Below are positions 1 through 5,847 of a DNA stretch of 5,847 nt, in pieces. Position 1 is the first letter of the stretch. The number at the start of each line of letters is the position of its first letter. The DNA comes from Acetobacteraceae bacterium (lineage in GTDB: Bacteria > Pseudomonadota > Alphaproteobacteria > Acetobacterales > Acetobacteraceae): contig CANFIE010000265.1 of assembly GCA_947446625.1 (NCBI GenBank), forward strand, positions 1 to 5,847. Reading direction: 5' to 3'. The translations under genes were made by a program, and so were the position numbers. Below the pieces are notes generated by a model. The model had not been told where the DNA came from, did not search any database, and was given only the letters and a program-made list of their open reading frames with translations.

Positions 1-1627
1 CCAGCGCTTCGCTGGCCAACTCCACCTTGCCGCTGGGGGTGGCCGGCTGCAGGTTGTGGAACAGCGCCAGGGGCTCCCCGCCCGGCGCCGCCATGCGCAG
101 CGCGCTGCCGGTGGGCAGGGTGGCCGGGGTGTGGCCTTGCAGGCGCGGATGGTCGGCTTGCAGCGCCTCGTTCATCAGCGTGGCGTCATCCACGGTGAAG
201 CACGGCTCGGTAAAGCCGAAGCGCGCGGCGAGGCGACGGAAGATCTCAGTATTCGGCAGCGCCTCGCCGGGTGGCGGCACCACGGGTTCGGCGCGCTGCA
301 ACCAATGCTGGCCATAGGCGCCATACAGGTCATGGCATTCATAGGCCGAGGCAGCGGGCAGGATGATATCGCAATAGGCCATGCTCTCGGTCATCGCGAT
401 CTCAATGCCCACCGTGAACACATCCTCGCGCAGCAGGCCGCGACGCAGGCGGTTCTGGTCCGGGTGCACCACCAGCGGGTTGTGGTTGTAGATGAACAGC
501 GCCCGCAGCGGCGGGGCGATATCGTCCTCGGCCAAATGCCGGCCAACATCCAGAATATTGATGGTGCGGGTGTTCGGCGGCAGCAGGTCTGCCCGGGTGA
601 AGGCCGGGTTGCGCGGAAAGGCATTGCCGGCGGCGGCGATGATGCCGTTGCGCGCATCCAGCTTGCCGAGCAGCGCAGGCAGGGCAAAGACGGTGCGGAA
701 GCCGCTGCCGCCATTGCGGCCACGCTCCGGCCCATTGCCAGGGGCCAGCACCAGGGGAGAAGCCTCGGCCATCCAGCGCGCCAGCGTCTCAATCGCCTCG
801 GCCGGCACGGCGCAGGCCTTGGCGGCGCGCTCAACCGGCCATTCGCGGGCCAGTGCCATGAACTCGGCATAGCCCAGCACATGCTGCGCGATGAAGGCCT
901 GGTTGTGGGCGCCAAGGCGCTCCAGCTCCGTCGCCAGGGCAAACCCCAGCAGCACGTCAGTGCCGGGGAGCGGGGCAATGTGCAGGTCGGCCTGTTCGGC
1001 GATTTTGGTGCGCAGCGGGTCCACCACCACCAGCTTGCCGCCAGCGCGCCGCGCGGTGGTGAGCTGCCGCACCAGGTGCAGGTTGGTAACCGTGGCATTG
1101 TTGCCCCACACCAGGTTCAGCGCGGCACCGGCGGCTACCTCCGGCCCTAGCCCCGGCACCGGGCCAAAGGTGCCCAGCCAGGCCTCGCGCCGCACGCCGC
1201 CGCACATGGCACCACGGAACAGCTGCGAGGCGCCGAGCTTGTGGAAGAAGCGCAGCGACATGCTGTCATAGCTCAACATGCCGTGCGGGCCGGCGTAGTT
1301 CAGCGGTGCTACCGCCTGCGGCCCATGCTGGGCGACGACGGCGCTGGTGCGGGCGTGGATCTCGTCCAGTGCCTCGGCCCAGCTGATGCGCTGGAACTCG
1401 CCGCTGCCACGCGGGCCGCTGCGCCGCATCGGGTAGTGCAGGCGCTGCGGCCCGTGCACCCATTCGGCGGTGTGGTGCGCCACCTTGTTGCAGATAACTC
1501 CCGCCGTGTAGGGCAGGGCGCTGGAGCCGCGCACCTTGGTGATGCGCTGGTTCTCTACCGTCACGGTGAGGCTGCAGGTATCCGGGCAGTCCAGGGTGCA
1601 GACGCTGGGGTGTTCGGTTGCGGACAT
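1..1627 (-). CDS. Molybdopterin (bis-MGD) oxidoreductase with N-terminal 4Fe-4S motif, 3' end cut by the window
   Basis: A continuous reading frame of 542 residues starts at ATG 1627-1625 and runs off the low end of the window. Residues 10-46 carry Cys10, Cys14, Cys18 and Cys46 (CTLDCPDTC then GVICNK), the 4Fe-4S motif of the formate dehydrogenase/DMSO reductase superfamily. Cys142 in GAMCGGV sits where the superfamily places its Mo/W ligand. WGNN (174-177) and LVVVDPLRTK (199-208) look like dinucleotide-cofactor contacts, and a Gly/Asn-rich stretch GNGPERGRNGGSG lies at 297-309. TPSGKVEL (530-537) marks the approach to the C-terminal molybdopterin dinucleotide-binding domain, mostly missing here; I estimate about 150 residues lost. 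There is no twin-arginine signal before Cys10, so a cytoplasmic location is inferred. It resembles broadly distributed BisC-like (COG0243) enzymes of unknown substrate, so no specific reaction is assigned. The start is supported by GGGAGG five bases upstream. selO ends 70 bases upstream, with no clear terminator between. Confidence 0.9.
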   Translation of the reverse strand, partial: MSATEHPSVCTLDCPDTCSLTVTVENQRITKVRGSSALPYTAGVICNKVAHHTAEWVHGPQRLHYPMRRSGPRGSGEFQRISWAEALDEIHARTSAVVAQHGPQAVAPLNYAGPHGMLSYDSMSLRFFHKLGASQLFRGAMCGGVRREAWLGTFGPVPGLGPEVAAGAALNLVWGNNATVTNLHLVRQLTTARRAGGKLVVVDPLRTKIAEQADLHIAPLPGTDVLLGFALATELERLGAHNQAFIAQHVLGYAEFMALAREWPVERAAKACAVPAEAIETLARWMAEASPLVLAPGNGPERGRNGGSGFRTVFALPALLGKLDARNGIIAAAGNAFPRNPAFTRADLLPPNTRTINILDVGRHLAEDDIAPPLRALFIYNHNPLVVHPDQNRLRRGLLREDVFTVGIEIAMTESMAYCDIILPAASAYECHDLYGAYGQHWLQRAEPVVPPPGEALPNTEIFRRLAARFGFTEPCFTVDDATLMNEALQADHPRLQGHTPATLPTGSALRMAAPGGEPLALFHNLQPATPSGKVELASEAL

Positions 1628-1630
1628 GGG

Positions 1631-1654
1631 AGCCTCCCTGGATATCGGGAGGCT
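1631..1654 (-). promoter_or_regulatory. Perfect 8-bp hairpin masking the Shine-Dalgarno of the molybdoenzyme gene
   Basis: On the minus strand AGCCTCCC (1654-1647) is the exact reverse complement of GGGAGGCT (1638-1631), separated by the 8-base loop GATATCCA. The downstream arm contains the Shine-Dalgarno GGGAGG (1638-1633), five bases before the ATG at 1627. If folded, the hairpin would hide the ribosome binding site. No U-tract follows, so it is not a terminator. The repeat and its overlap with the ribosome binding site are seen directly; a regulatory role is inference, and it could instead be a DNA operator. Confidence 0.5.
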
Positions 1655-1667
1655 AGTGCATCACGCC

Positions 1668-1696
1668 GCCATACTGAAGCGCCCAGGCGTTCTCAA
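1668..1696 (-). promoter_or_regulatory. Candidate sigma70-like promoter for the molybdoenzyme gene
   Basis: TTGAGA (1696-1691, five of six matches to the -35 consensus) is followed after 17 bases by TATGGC (1673-1668, a weak -10 box). A transcript would begin near 1661, making a leader of about 34 bases that is almost entirely the hairpin at 1654-1631. The -35 box begins two bases after the selO stop codon. The weak -10 keeps confidence low; the gene could instead be read through from selO. Confidence 0.3.
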
Positions 1697-1697
1697 T

Positions 1698-3137
1698 TCA
1701 GGTGCCGCAGAAGGTCTGGTAGCCGGGGCGCTCCACCGCCGGGGGCAGGGCGTATTCTTCCTGGCCCGGCACTTCCTCAAAGGGCTGGCCCAGCACCAGG
1801 TGCAGCGCCTCGAAGGGGCCGAAGTCGTCGCGCGTGGCGGCTTCCAGCGCCGCCTCCACCAGATGGTTGCGCGGGATGTAGGCCGGGTTTTCCCGCCGCA
1901 TGGCGCTGGCGGCGCCGGCCGGCAGCAGCGGCCGCCACCGTGCCGCCCAGGCATTGTAGGCGCCGGGCGTGGTCAGCAGGGCGCGCATGGCGGCATCGGC
2001 CTCGGGGCTTTCGGCGGCGGCGCACAGGGTGCGGAAGGTCAGGGTGAAATCCGCCTTGTCCTGCGCCATCAGCGCCAGCAGCTCCTGCGCCAGGGCGGCA
2101 TTGGCCTCGCTGGCCTCGGGCAGCCCTATCTTGCGGCACAGCCCGGCACGGTAGGCGCCGTGGAAATGCTCGGGGAATTCGGCCAGTGCCTCCTGCGCCA
2201 GGGCCACGGCGGTGTCGCTATCCTCGGCCAGCAGCGGCAGCAGGGCTTCGGCCAGCCGCGCCAGGTTCCACTGCGCAATACGCGGCTGTTGGCCATAGGC
2301 ATAGCGGCCCTGGTGGTCGATGGAACTGAACACCGTGGCGGGGTTATAGGCGTCCATGAAGGCGCAGGGGCCGTAGTCGATCGTCTCACCCGAAATGGCG
2401 CAATTGTCGGTGTTCATCACGCCATGGATGAAGCCAACCAGCAGCCAGCGCGCCACAAGCCGCGCCTGGGCGGCAATAACCCCACGCAGCAGCCCGAGCG
2501 GACCCTCAGCCTCCGGGTAGTGCCGGGCGCGGGCGTGCTCGGCCAGCAGCGCCAGCGCCTCGTTATCTTCCTGCGCCGCGAAGAACTGGAAGGTGCCCAC
2601 GCGGATATGGCTGGCGGCAACGCGGGTCAACACGGCACCGGGCAGGTCGGTCTCGCGCCACAGCCATTCCCCGGTGGCCACCGCCGCCAGGGCGCGGGTG
2701 GTGGGAATGCCGAGCGCGGCCATGGCCTCGCTGACCAGAAATTCCCGCAGCACCGGGCCCAGCGCGGCGCGCCCGTCTCCGCCGCGGGAAAACGGGGTGC
2801 GGCCCGAGCCCTTGAGTTGCAGGTCGCGCCGGCTGCCGGTGGGGGTCACCACCTCGCCGACCAGCACGGCGCGGCCGTCGCCCAGCCGGGGGGTGAAATG
2901 GCCAAACTGATGCCCGGCATAGGCCTGGGCGATGAAGGCGGCGCCCGGCGGTACCGCGTTGCCTGCCAGCCAGGCCAAGCCCTCGGGCGTGCTGAGTTCC
3001 ACCGGGTCCAAGCCCAGCTCGGCCGCCAGGGCGTGGTTCAGCCGCAGCAGGCGCGGCGCTTCAACCGGGTTGGGTTCCAGCGCGGCGAAGAAGCGCTCGG
3101 GCAGGCGGGCATAGCTGGTGTCGAAGGCGATGGGCAT
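1698..3137 (-). CDS. selO: Protein adenylyltransferase SelO (YdiU/UPF0061 family)
   Basis: This 479-residue protein is full length for the family (E. coli SelO is about 478). SelO has a pseudokinase fold with inverted ATP binding and transfers AMP from ATP to protein hydroxyl side chains; in E. coli it is linked to redox and oxidative-stress proteins. Family signatures seen in order are the glycine-rich loop GDGRAVLVGE from 86, LKGSGRTPFSR with Lys109, a second GDGR at 120-123, HGVMNTDN with Asp244 and Asn245, and SGETIDYGP with Asp254. The Asp/Asn/Asp spacing matches the catalytic and metal-binding D252/N253/D262 of Pseudomonas syringae SelO. The protein ends in Cys-Gly-Thr, with Cys477 in the position taken by Cys or selenocysteine in relatives. 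The ATG at 3137 is chosen because family similarity begins at MPIAFDTSYARLP; a 27-residue upstream extension would start at TTG 3218, inside the preceding terminator. The Shine-Dalgarno is weak (GGA, about six bases upstream). Confidence 0.93.
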   Translation of the reverse strand: MPIAFDTSYARLPERFFAALEPNPVEAPRLLRLNHALAAELGLDPVELSTPEGLAWLAGNAVPPGAAFIAQAYAGHQFGHFTPRLGDGRAVLVGEVVTPTGSRRDLQLKGSGRTPFSRGGDGRAALGPVLREFLVSEAMAALGIPTTRALAAVATGEWLWRETDLPGAVLTRVAASHIRVGTFQFFAAQEDNEALALLAEHARARHYPEAEGPLGLLRGVIAAQARLVARWLLVGFIHGVMNTDNCAISGETIDYGPCAFMDAYNPATVFSSIDHQGRYAYGQQPRIAQWNLARLAEALLPLLAEDSDTAVALAQEALAEFPEHFHGAYRAGLCRKIGLPEASEANAALAQELLALMAQDKADFTLTFRTLCAAAESPEADAAMRALLTTPGAYNAWAARWRPLLPAGAASAMRRENPAYIPRNHLVEAALEAATRDDFGPFEALHLVLGQPFEEVPGQEEYALPPAVERPGYQTFCGT

Positions 3138-3162
3138 GGCGGGTTCCGCGCTGGAGCCTGGT

Positions 3163-3177
3163 GTTTCCGGCGGAAAC
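3163..3177. promoter_or_regulatory. 15-base palindrome upstream of selO
   Basis: GTTTCCG and CGGAAAC flank a single central base, giving perfect 7-base arms 26 bases before the selO ATG. It lies just downstream of a candidate -10 box, a position suited to a repressor operator or a small leader hairpin. I do not recognise it as the site of a known regulator. The symmetry is seen directly; the function is inference. Confidence 0.3.
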
Positions 3178-3190
3178 GGGCAGGGAGGAC

Positions 3191-3218
3191 GCCATAGAAT
3201 GGGGTGCGCACGCCGCAA
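3191..3218 (-). promoter_or_regulatory. Weak candidate promoter for selO
   Basis: TTGCGG (3218-3213) and TATGGC (3196-3191) are 16 bases apart. The -10 hexamer is identical to that proposed for the molybdoenzyme gene. A promoter is expected here because a likely terminator separates selO from the aminotransferase gene, but both boxes are poor matches and the -35 overlaps that terminator's T-run. Confidence 0.22.
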
Positions 3219-3253
3219 AACCAGGGGCCGGCATGGCGCGGGGCCATGCCGGC
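3216..3253 (-). terminator. Probable Rho-independent terminator after the aminotransferase gene
   Basis: Starting ten bases after the stop codon, the minus strand has a perfect 11-bp stem (GCCGGCATGGC, 3253-3243, with GCCATGCCGGC, 3237-3227) around a 5-base loop. The short T-run TTTT follows at 3220-3217, about six bases beyond the stem. Stem strength and position fit a terminator; the short and displaced T-run makes it imperfect, so some read-through into selO is possible. Confidence 0.6.
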
Positions 3254-3263
3254 ATTGGCTGGC

Positions 3264-4664
3264 TCAGCGATGGCCGGTCATCTTGGCGCTGGCATTGGCC
3301 AGGGCGCGGTCCAGCACTTCGATCAGCGTGTCGCATTCGCTGCGGGTGATGACCAAGGGCGGCGACAGCACGATGGTGTTGGAATGCCGGGCGCCGCCGC
3401 CGGAGCGGCCGACGATGACGCCATTGGATTTACAGAATTCCACCACGCCACCCACCAGGCTGCCATCCAGCTGGGTCTTGCTCTCGCGGTCGCGCACCAG
3501 CTCAATGCCAATCAACAGGCCCTTGCCGCGCACATCGCCGCAAATGCCGTGCTTGAACAGCGTGGCCTTCAGCCCGTCCATCAGGTAGGCGCCCATGGTC
3601 GCGGCGCGCTCGGGCAGCTTTTCCTCCAGCATGATCTCGATGTTGCGCACCGCCACGGCGGCGGAAACCGGATGCCCGCCATAGGTGTTAACCTGCATCA
3701 CCTGCCGCGCCTCGGCCACTTCGCCCAGGAAGCTGTCAAACACGTGGTTCTTCACCACGGTGGCGGCGATGGGCAGGTAGGCGCTGACGATACCTTTGGC
3801 CACGGCCATGATGTCCGGGCTGATGCCCCAATGCTGGTGGCCGAACATCTTGCCGGTGCGGCCGAAGCCGTTGATCACCTCATCGACATGCAGGAGCACG
3901 TCGTACTTGCGGCAAATCGCCTCCACCATCGGCAGGTACTCATCCGGCGGCACCGCAATGCCAACACCGGACATGATCGGCTCGACGATGATCTCGGCCA
4001 CGGTCTGCGGGCCTTCGCCTAGAATGGTGGTCTCGATGGCGGTGGCGCAGGCCACCTTGCAGGAAGGGTATTCCAGCCCCAGCGGGCAGCGGTAGCAGGT
4101 GGGCGCCGGGGTGTGGATGAACTCGCCGGCATAGGGCTCGAACTTCACCTTGCGGTCACCCATGCCACCGGCCGCCAGCGTGGCCAGGGTGGTGCCGTGG
4201 TAGGCGTAGTAGCGGCTGATGGTCTTGAAGCGGAACTCGCCGGGGTATTCATGCTTGGAATACTGCCGGGCGATCTTGAAGCCGGCCTCATTCGCCTCCG
4301 AGCCTGAATTGACGAAGTAGCTGTGGTAGCCGCCACCCATCAGGGTGTTCAGCTGCTCGGCCAGCTGCGCCGCCGGCAGGTTCATGCCGGTATGCGGGTA
4401 ATAGGCAATGGCCTGCATCTGCTCGGCCGCCACCTGGGCCAGCTCCGTGCGGCCATAGCCGATGTTGACGCACCACAGCCCGGCCATGGCGTCGAGGTAG
4501 GTGGTGCCATCGGCATCCACAATGGTGGAACCCTGCCCACCCGTGACCACCATTTGCTGCTTTTCCAGCGCGGTATGCTGCACCAGCGGATGCAGGACAT
4601 TGTCCAGGTCCTGCTTCACCACGCGGGCGCGGGCTTCGGGATCGGGCTGGTTGGTGAGCGACAT
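3264..4664 (-). CDS. Class III (omega-type) PLP-dependent aminotransferase
   Basis: This complete 466-residue protein has the fold-type I, class III aminotransferase pattern. NSGSEANE (119-126) is the cofactor phosphate-binding turn, YHG (155-157) stacks on the pyridoxal ring, Asp261 in HVDEVINGFGRTG contacts the pyridine nitrogen, and Lys290 in AVAKG is the Schiff-base lysine. NTYGGHP (326-332) and a C-terminal small domain follow. Such enzymes move an amino group from an omega-amine or beta-amino acid to pyruvate or another keto acid in the cytoplasm. The overall sequence, including a cysteine-bearing loop at 190-206, is reminiscent of taurine:pyruvate and related omega-amino acid:pyruvate transaminases, but no taurine or sulfoacetaldehyde genes are adjacent, so the substrate is left open. 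The start ATG is backed by GAGG (4674-4671) six bases upstream. The gene is isolated by terminators on both sides and is probably monocistronic. Confidence 0.93.
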   Translation of the reverse strand: MSLTNQPDPEARARVVKQDLDNVLHPLVQHTALEKQQMVVTGGQGSTIVDADGTTYLDAMAGLWCVNIGYGRTELAQVAAEQMQAIAYYPHTGMNLPAAQLAEQLNTLMGGGYHSYFVNSGSEANEAGFKIARQYSKHEYPGEFRFKTISRYYAYHGTTLATLAAGGMGDRKVKFEPYAGEFIHTPAPTCYRCPLGLEYPSCKVACATAIETTILGEGPQTVAEIIVEPIMSGVGIAVPPDEYLPMVEAICRKYDVLLHVDEVINGFGRTGKMFGHQHWGISPDIMAVAKGIVSAYLPIAATVVKNHVFDSFLGEVAEARQVMQVNTYGGHPVSAAVAVRNIEIMLEEKLPERAATMGAYLMDGLKATLFKHGICGDVRGKGLLIGIELVRDRESKTQLDGSLVGGVVEFCKSNGVIVGRSGGGARHSNTIVLSPPLVITRSECDTLIEVLDRALANASAKMTGHR

Positions 4665-4670
4665 GGGAAG

Positions 4671-4674
4671 CCTC
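4671..4674 (-). promoter_or_regulatory. Shine-Dalgarno of the aminotransferase gene
   Basis: GAGG lies six bases before ATG 4664-4662. It supports that start, and the protein's N-terminus is of ordinary length for the family. It is not inside any strong hairpin I can see. Confidence 0.6.
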
Positions 4675-4699
4675 GGGCTGCTGCGGGAAGCCGGCAGGC

Positions 4700-4716
4700 T
4701 AGGGCCGATGGCCCTA
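4700..4716. repeat. Short perfect inverted repeat upstream of the aminotransferase gene
   Basis: TAGGGCC (4700-4706) and GGCCCTA (4710-4716) form 7-base arms around GAT. The repeat lies 36-52 bases before the aminotransferase ATG, in the only stretch where that gene's promoter could sit, since the rpsA terminator lies immediately upstream. A GTGACA (4725-4720) could serve as a -35 box, but no good -10 follows. It may be an operator or a leader hairpin; the role is unproven. Confidence 0.3.
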
Positions 4717-4739
4717 CTTTGTCACGCGGCGCGACACAT

Positions 4740-4774
4740 AAAAAAAAGGGGCCAGCGGCGCACCGCTGACCCCC
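4740..4774 (-). terminator. Rho-independent terminator of rpsA
   Basis: The minus strand has an 11-bp stem (GGGGTCAGCGG, 4773-4763, with CCGCTGGCCCC, 4758-4748) containing one G-U pair and a 4-base loop TGCG. Eight consecutive T residues (4747-4740) follow directly. It lies about 30 bases after the rpsA stop codon. Strong stem plus immediate T-tract is a textbook intrinsic terminator. It should isolate rpsA from the aminotransferase gene. Confidence 0.92.
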
Positions 4775-4805
4775 ATTTTATCTCCTGCCCCTTGCGGGGA
4801 AGGTC

Positions 4806-5847
4806 CTACTCCTCGCCAGCCATCTCGCGGCGGCGGCGGATGGCGGCACCCAGAATATCGCCCAACGAAGCACCGCTGTCGTTGCTGCCGTATTCCTTGA
4901 TCGCCTCGCGCTCCTCCTCAATCTCCTTGCCCTTGATGGTCAGGGCCAGGCGGCGGGCGGCGCGATCCACGGCGGTCACCTTCGCATCGACCTTTTCGCC
5001 AATGGCGAACTTGTCGGGGCGCTGGTCGCCACGGTCACGGGCCAGTTCGGCGCGGCGGATGAAGCCGGTGAGGACTTCCTCAACCTTCACTTCAATGCCG
5101 TTGGCCTGCACCGCGGTCACCACGCAGGTCACGATGTCGTTCTTGCGAACGCGATCGAGCACCTCGGCAGCCGGGTCGGCGGCCAGCTGCTTGATGCCGA
5201 GCGAGATGCGCTCCTTCTCAACGTCAACGTCCAGCACCTTCGCCTTGATGGTGCTGCCCTTGGCGTAGGCGTTGATAGCCGTCTCGCCGGGCTCGTCCCA
5301 CGACAGGTCGGACATGTGGACCATGCCGTCGAGGTCGGGGCCGACGCCGATGAACAGGCCGAACTCGGTGATGTTGCGAATCTCGCCTTCGATGATGTTG
5401 CCCGGCGGGTTCGCCTCCAGGAACACTTCCCAAGGATTGCCCTGCGCCTGCTTCAGGCCCAGCGAAATCCGGCGCTTCGGCTCGTCCACGTCCAGGATCA
5501 GGACATCGACTTCCTGGCTGGTCGCAACAATCTTGCCCGGGTGGACGTTCTTCTTGGTCCAGCTCATCTCGCTGACATGCACCAGGCCTTCAACGCCCGG
5601 CTCCAGCTCCACGAAGGCGCCGTAGTCAGTGATGTTGGTCACGCGGCCAGAGAACTTGCCACCCACCGGGTACTTGACGGCAACGCCTTCCCAGGGATCG
5701 GACATCAGCTGCTTCATGCCGAGGCTGATGCGCTGGGTCTCGCTGTTGAAGCGAATGACCTGCACCTTCACCGGCTGGCCGATGGTCAGGGCCTCGCTCG
5801 GGTGGTTGATGCGGCGCCAGGCGATATCGGTGACGTGCAGCAGGCCA
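4806..5847 (-). CDS. rpsA: 30S ribosomal protein S1, 5' end cut by the window
   Basis: The frame enters at the high edge (first whole codon at 5846-5844) and gives 346 residues to the stop at 4806. S1 is the large RNA-binding protein of the small subunit that captures and unfolds mRNA for initiation. OB-fold S1 repeats are visible: the end of one (GLLHVTDIAWRRINHP to RISLGMKQL, residues 1-46), then complete repeats at about 61-133 (NITDYGAFVELEPGVEGLVH), 150-221 (NITEFGLFIGVGPDLDGMVH) and a more diverged last one at 236-308. By comparison with six-repeat S1 these are repeats 3 to 6. Repeats 1-2, which bind the ribosome, and the start codon, roughly 200-220 residues, lie outside. The tail is charged, with an RRRRE cluster and a GEE end. 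The internal GTG at 5771 is not the start because homology continues upstream to the edge. Confidence 0.96.
   Translation of the reverse strand, partial: GLLHVTDIAWRRINHPSEALTIGQPVKVQVIRFNSETQRISLGMKQLMSDPWEGVAVKYPVGGKFSGRVTNITDYGAFVELEPGVEGLVHVSEMSWTKKNVHPGKIVATSQEVDVLILDVDEPKRRISLGLKQAQGNPWEVFLEANPPGNIIEGEIRNITEFGLFIGVGPDLDGMVHMSDLSWDEPGETAINAYAKGSTIKAKVLDVDVEKERISLGIKQLAADPAAEVLDRVRKNDIVTCVVTAVQANGIEVKVEEVLTGFIRRAELARDRGDQRPDKFAIGEKVDAKVTAVDRAARRLALTIKGKEIEEEREAIKEYGSNDSGASLGDILGAAIRRRREMAGEE

Noticed and set aside
56..1150. Plus-strand open frame of 364 codons antisense to the molybdoenzyme gene
   Set aside because: The opposite strand encodes a clear 4Fe-4S/molybdopterin protein in continuous frame; the plus-strand product is compositionally biased and has no family features.
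1536..3197. Very long plus-strand open frame (553 codons) antisense to selO and the start of the molybdoenzyme gene
   Set aside because: It is a by-product of strong G/C bias at third positions on the opposite strand. The translation is low-complexity (Gly, Arg, Gln, Ala, His rich), has no recognisable domain and crosses two real genes and a regulatory gap.
3138..3218. 27-residue N-terminal extension of SelO from a TTG at 3218
   Set aside because: The codon lies in the T-run of the preceding terminator, the extension is proline-rich and unlike the family, and homology begins at the ATG at 3137.
3204..4022. Plus-strand open frame of 272 codons over the aminotransferase gene
   Set aside because: It is a shadow of the aminotransferase coding strand; the product is rich in His, Gly, Ala and Gln without domains.
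3264..4664. Naming the aminotransferase as taurine:pyruvate transaminase (tpa)
   Set aside because: The similarity is suggestive, but class III transaminases change substrate easily and no taurine uptake, sulfoacetaldehyde or alanine dehydrogenase gene is nearby.
4740..4780. The rpsA terminator acting in both directions
   Set aside because: The plus-strand side has only four T residues after the stem, and there is no plus-strand gene to end.
4501..5268. Plus-strand open frame of 255 codons over rpsA and the aminotransferase start
   Set aside because: It runs through the rpsA terminator and the S1 coding region; the Ser/Arg-rich product is typical of an antisense shadow.
1..5847. CRISPR arrays, insertion sequences, tRNAs, integration sites or a multi-gene defence or biosynthetic system
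   Set aside because: I saw no spaced repeats, no transposase or integrase frames, no tRNA-like cloverleaf and no terminal duplications. Gaps between genes are all under 150 bases and are accounted for by terminators and short leader elements.

Overview
This is a G+C-rich window with four protein genes, all on the minus strand, so transcription runs from high to low coordinates. Gene density, codon use strongly biased to G/C at third positions, and the style of the ribosomal protein S1, SelO and aminotransferase sequences suggest an alphaproteobacterium, possibly Rhodospirillales/Acetobacteraceae. That placement is inference from sequence character. No rRNA, tRNA or mobile element is present to confirm it.

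Layout in order of transcription: (1) 5847-4806, the C-terminal 346 residues of ribosomal protein S1 (rpsA), whose 5' end lies outside the window, closed by a strong Rho-independent terminator at 4774-4740. (2) 4664-3264, a complete class III (omega-type) PLP-dependent aminotransferase with its own Shine-Dalgarno, followed by a long perfect stem-loop at 3253-3227 that is probably its terminator. (3) 3137-1698, a complete selO (ydiU/UPF0061 family), a pseudokinase-fold protein AMPylase. (4) 1627-1, the first 542 residues of a cytoplasmic-type molybdopterin (bis-MGD) oxidoreductase with an N-terminal 4Fe-4S motif; its 3' end runs off the window.

The intergenic gaps are short (141, 126 and 70 bases). 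They hold two terminators, weak sigma70-like promoter candidates, two palindromes of unknown role and, just before the molybdoenzyme gene, a perfect 8-bp hairpin that buries its Shine-Dalgarno. The genes do not form an evident pathway: S1 is translation housekeeping, and the other three are metabolic or stress genes, of which only selO and the molybdoenzyme gene could share a transcript. There are no transposases, tRNAs, CRISPR repeats, toxin-antitoxin pairs or defence genes.

I did not find a convincing new system. The points most worth a second look are the Shine-Dalgarno-masking hairpin, the cysteine arrangement in SelO, the four-cysteine cluster in the aminotransferase, and the unknown substrate of the molybdoenzyme.
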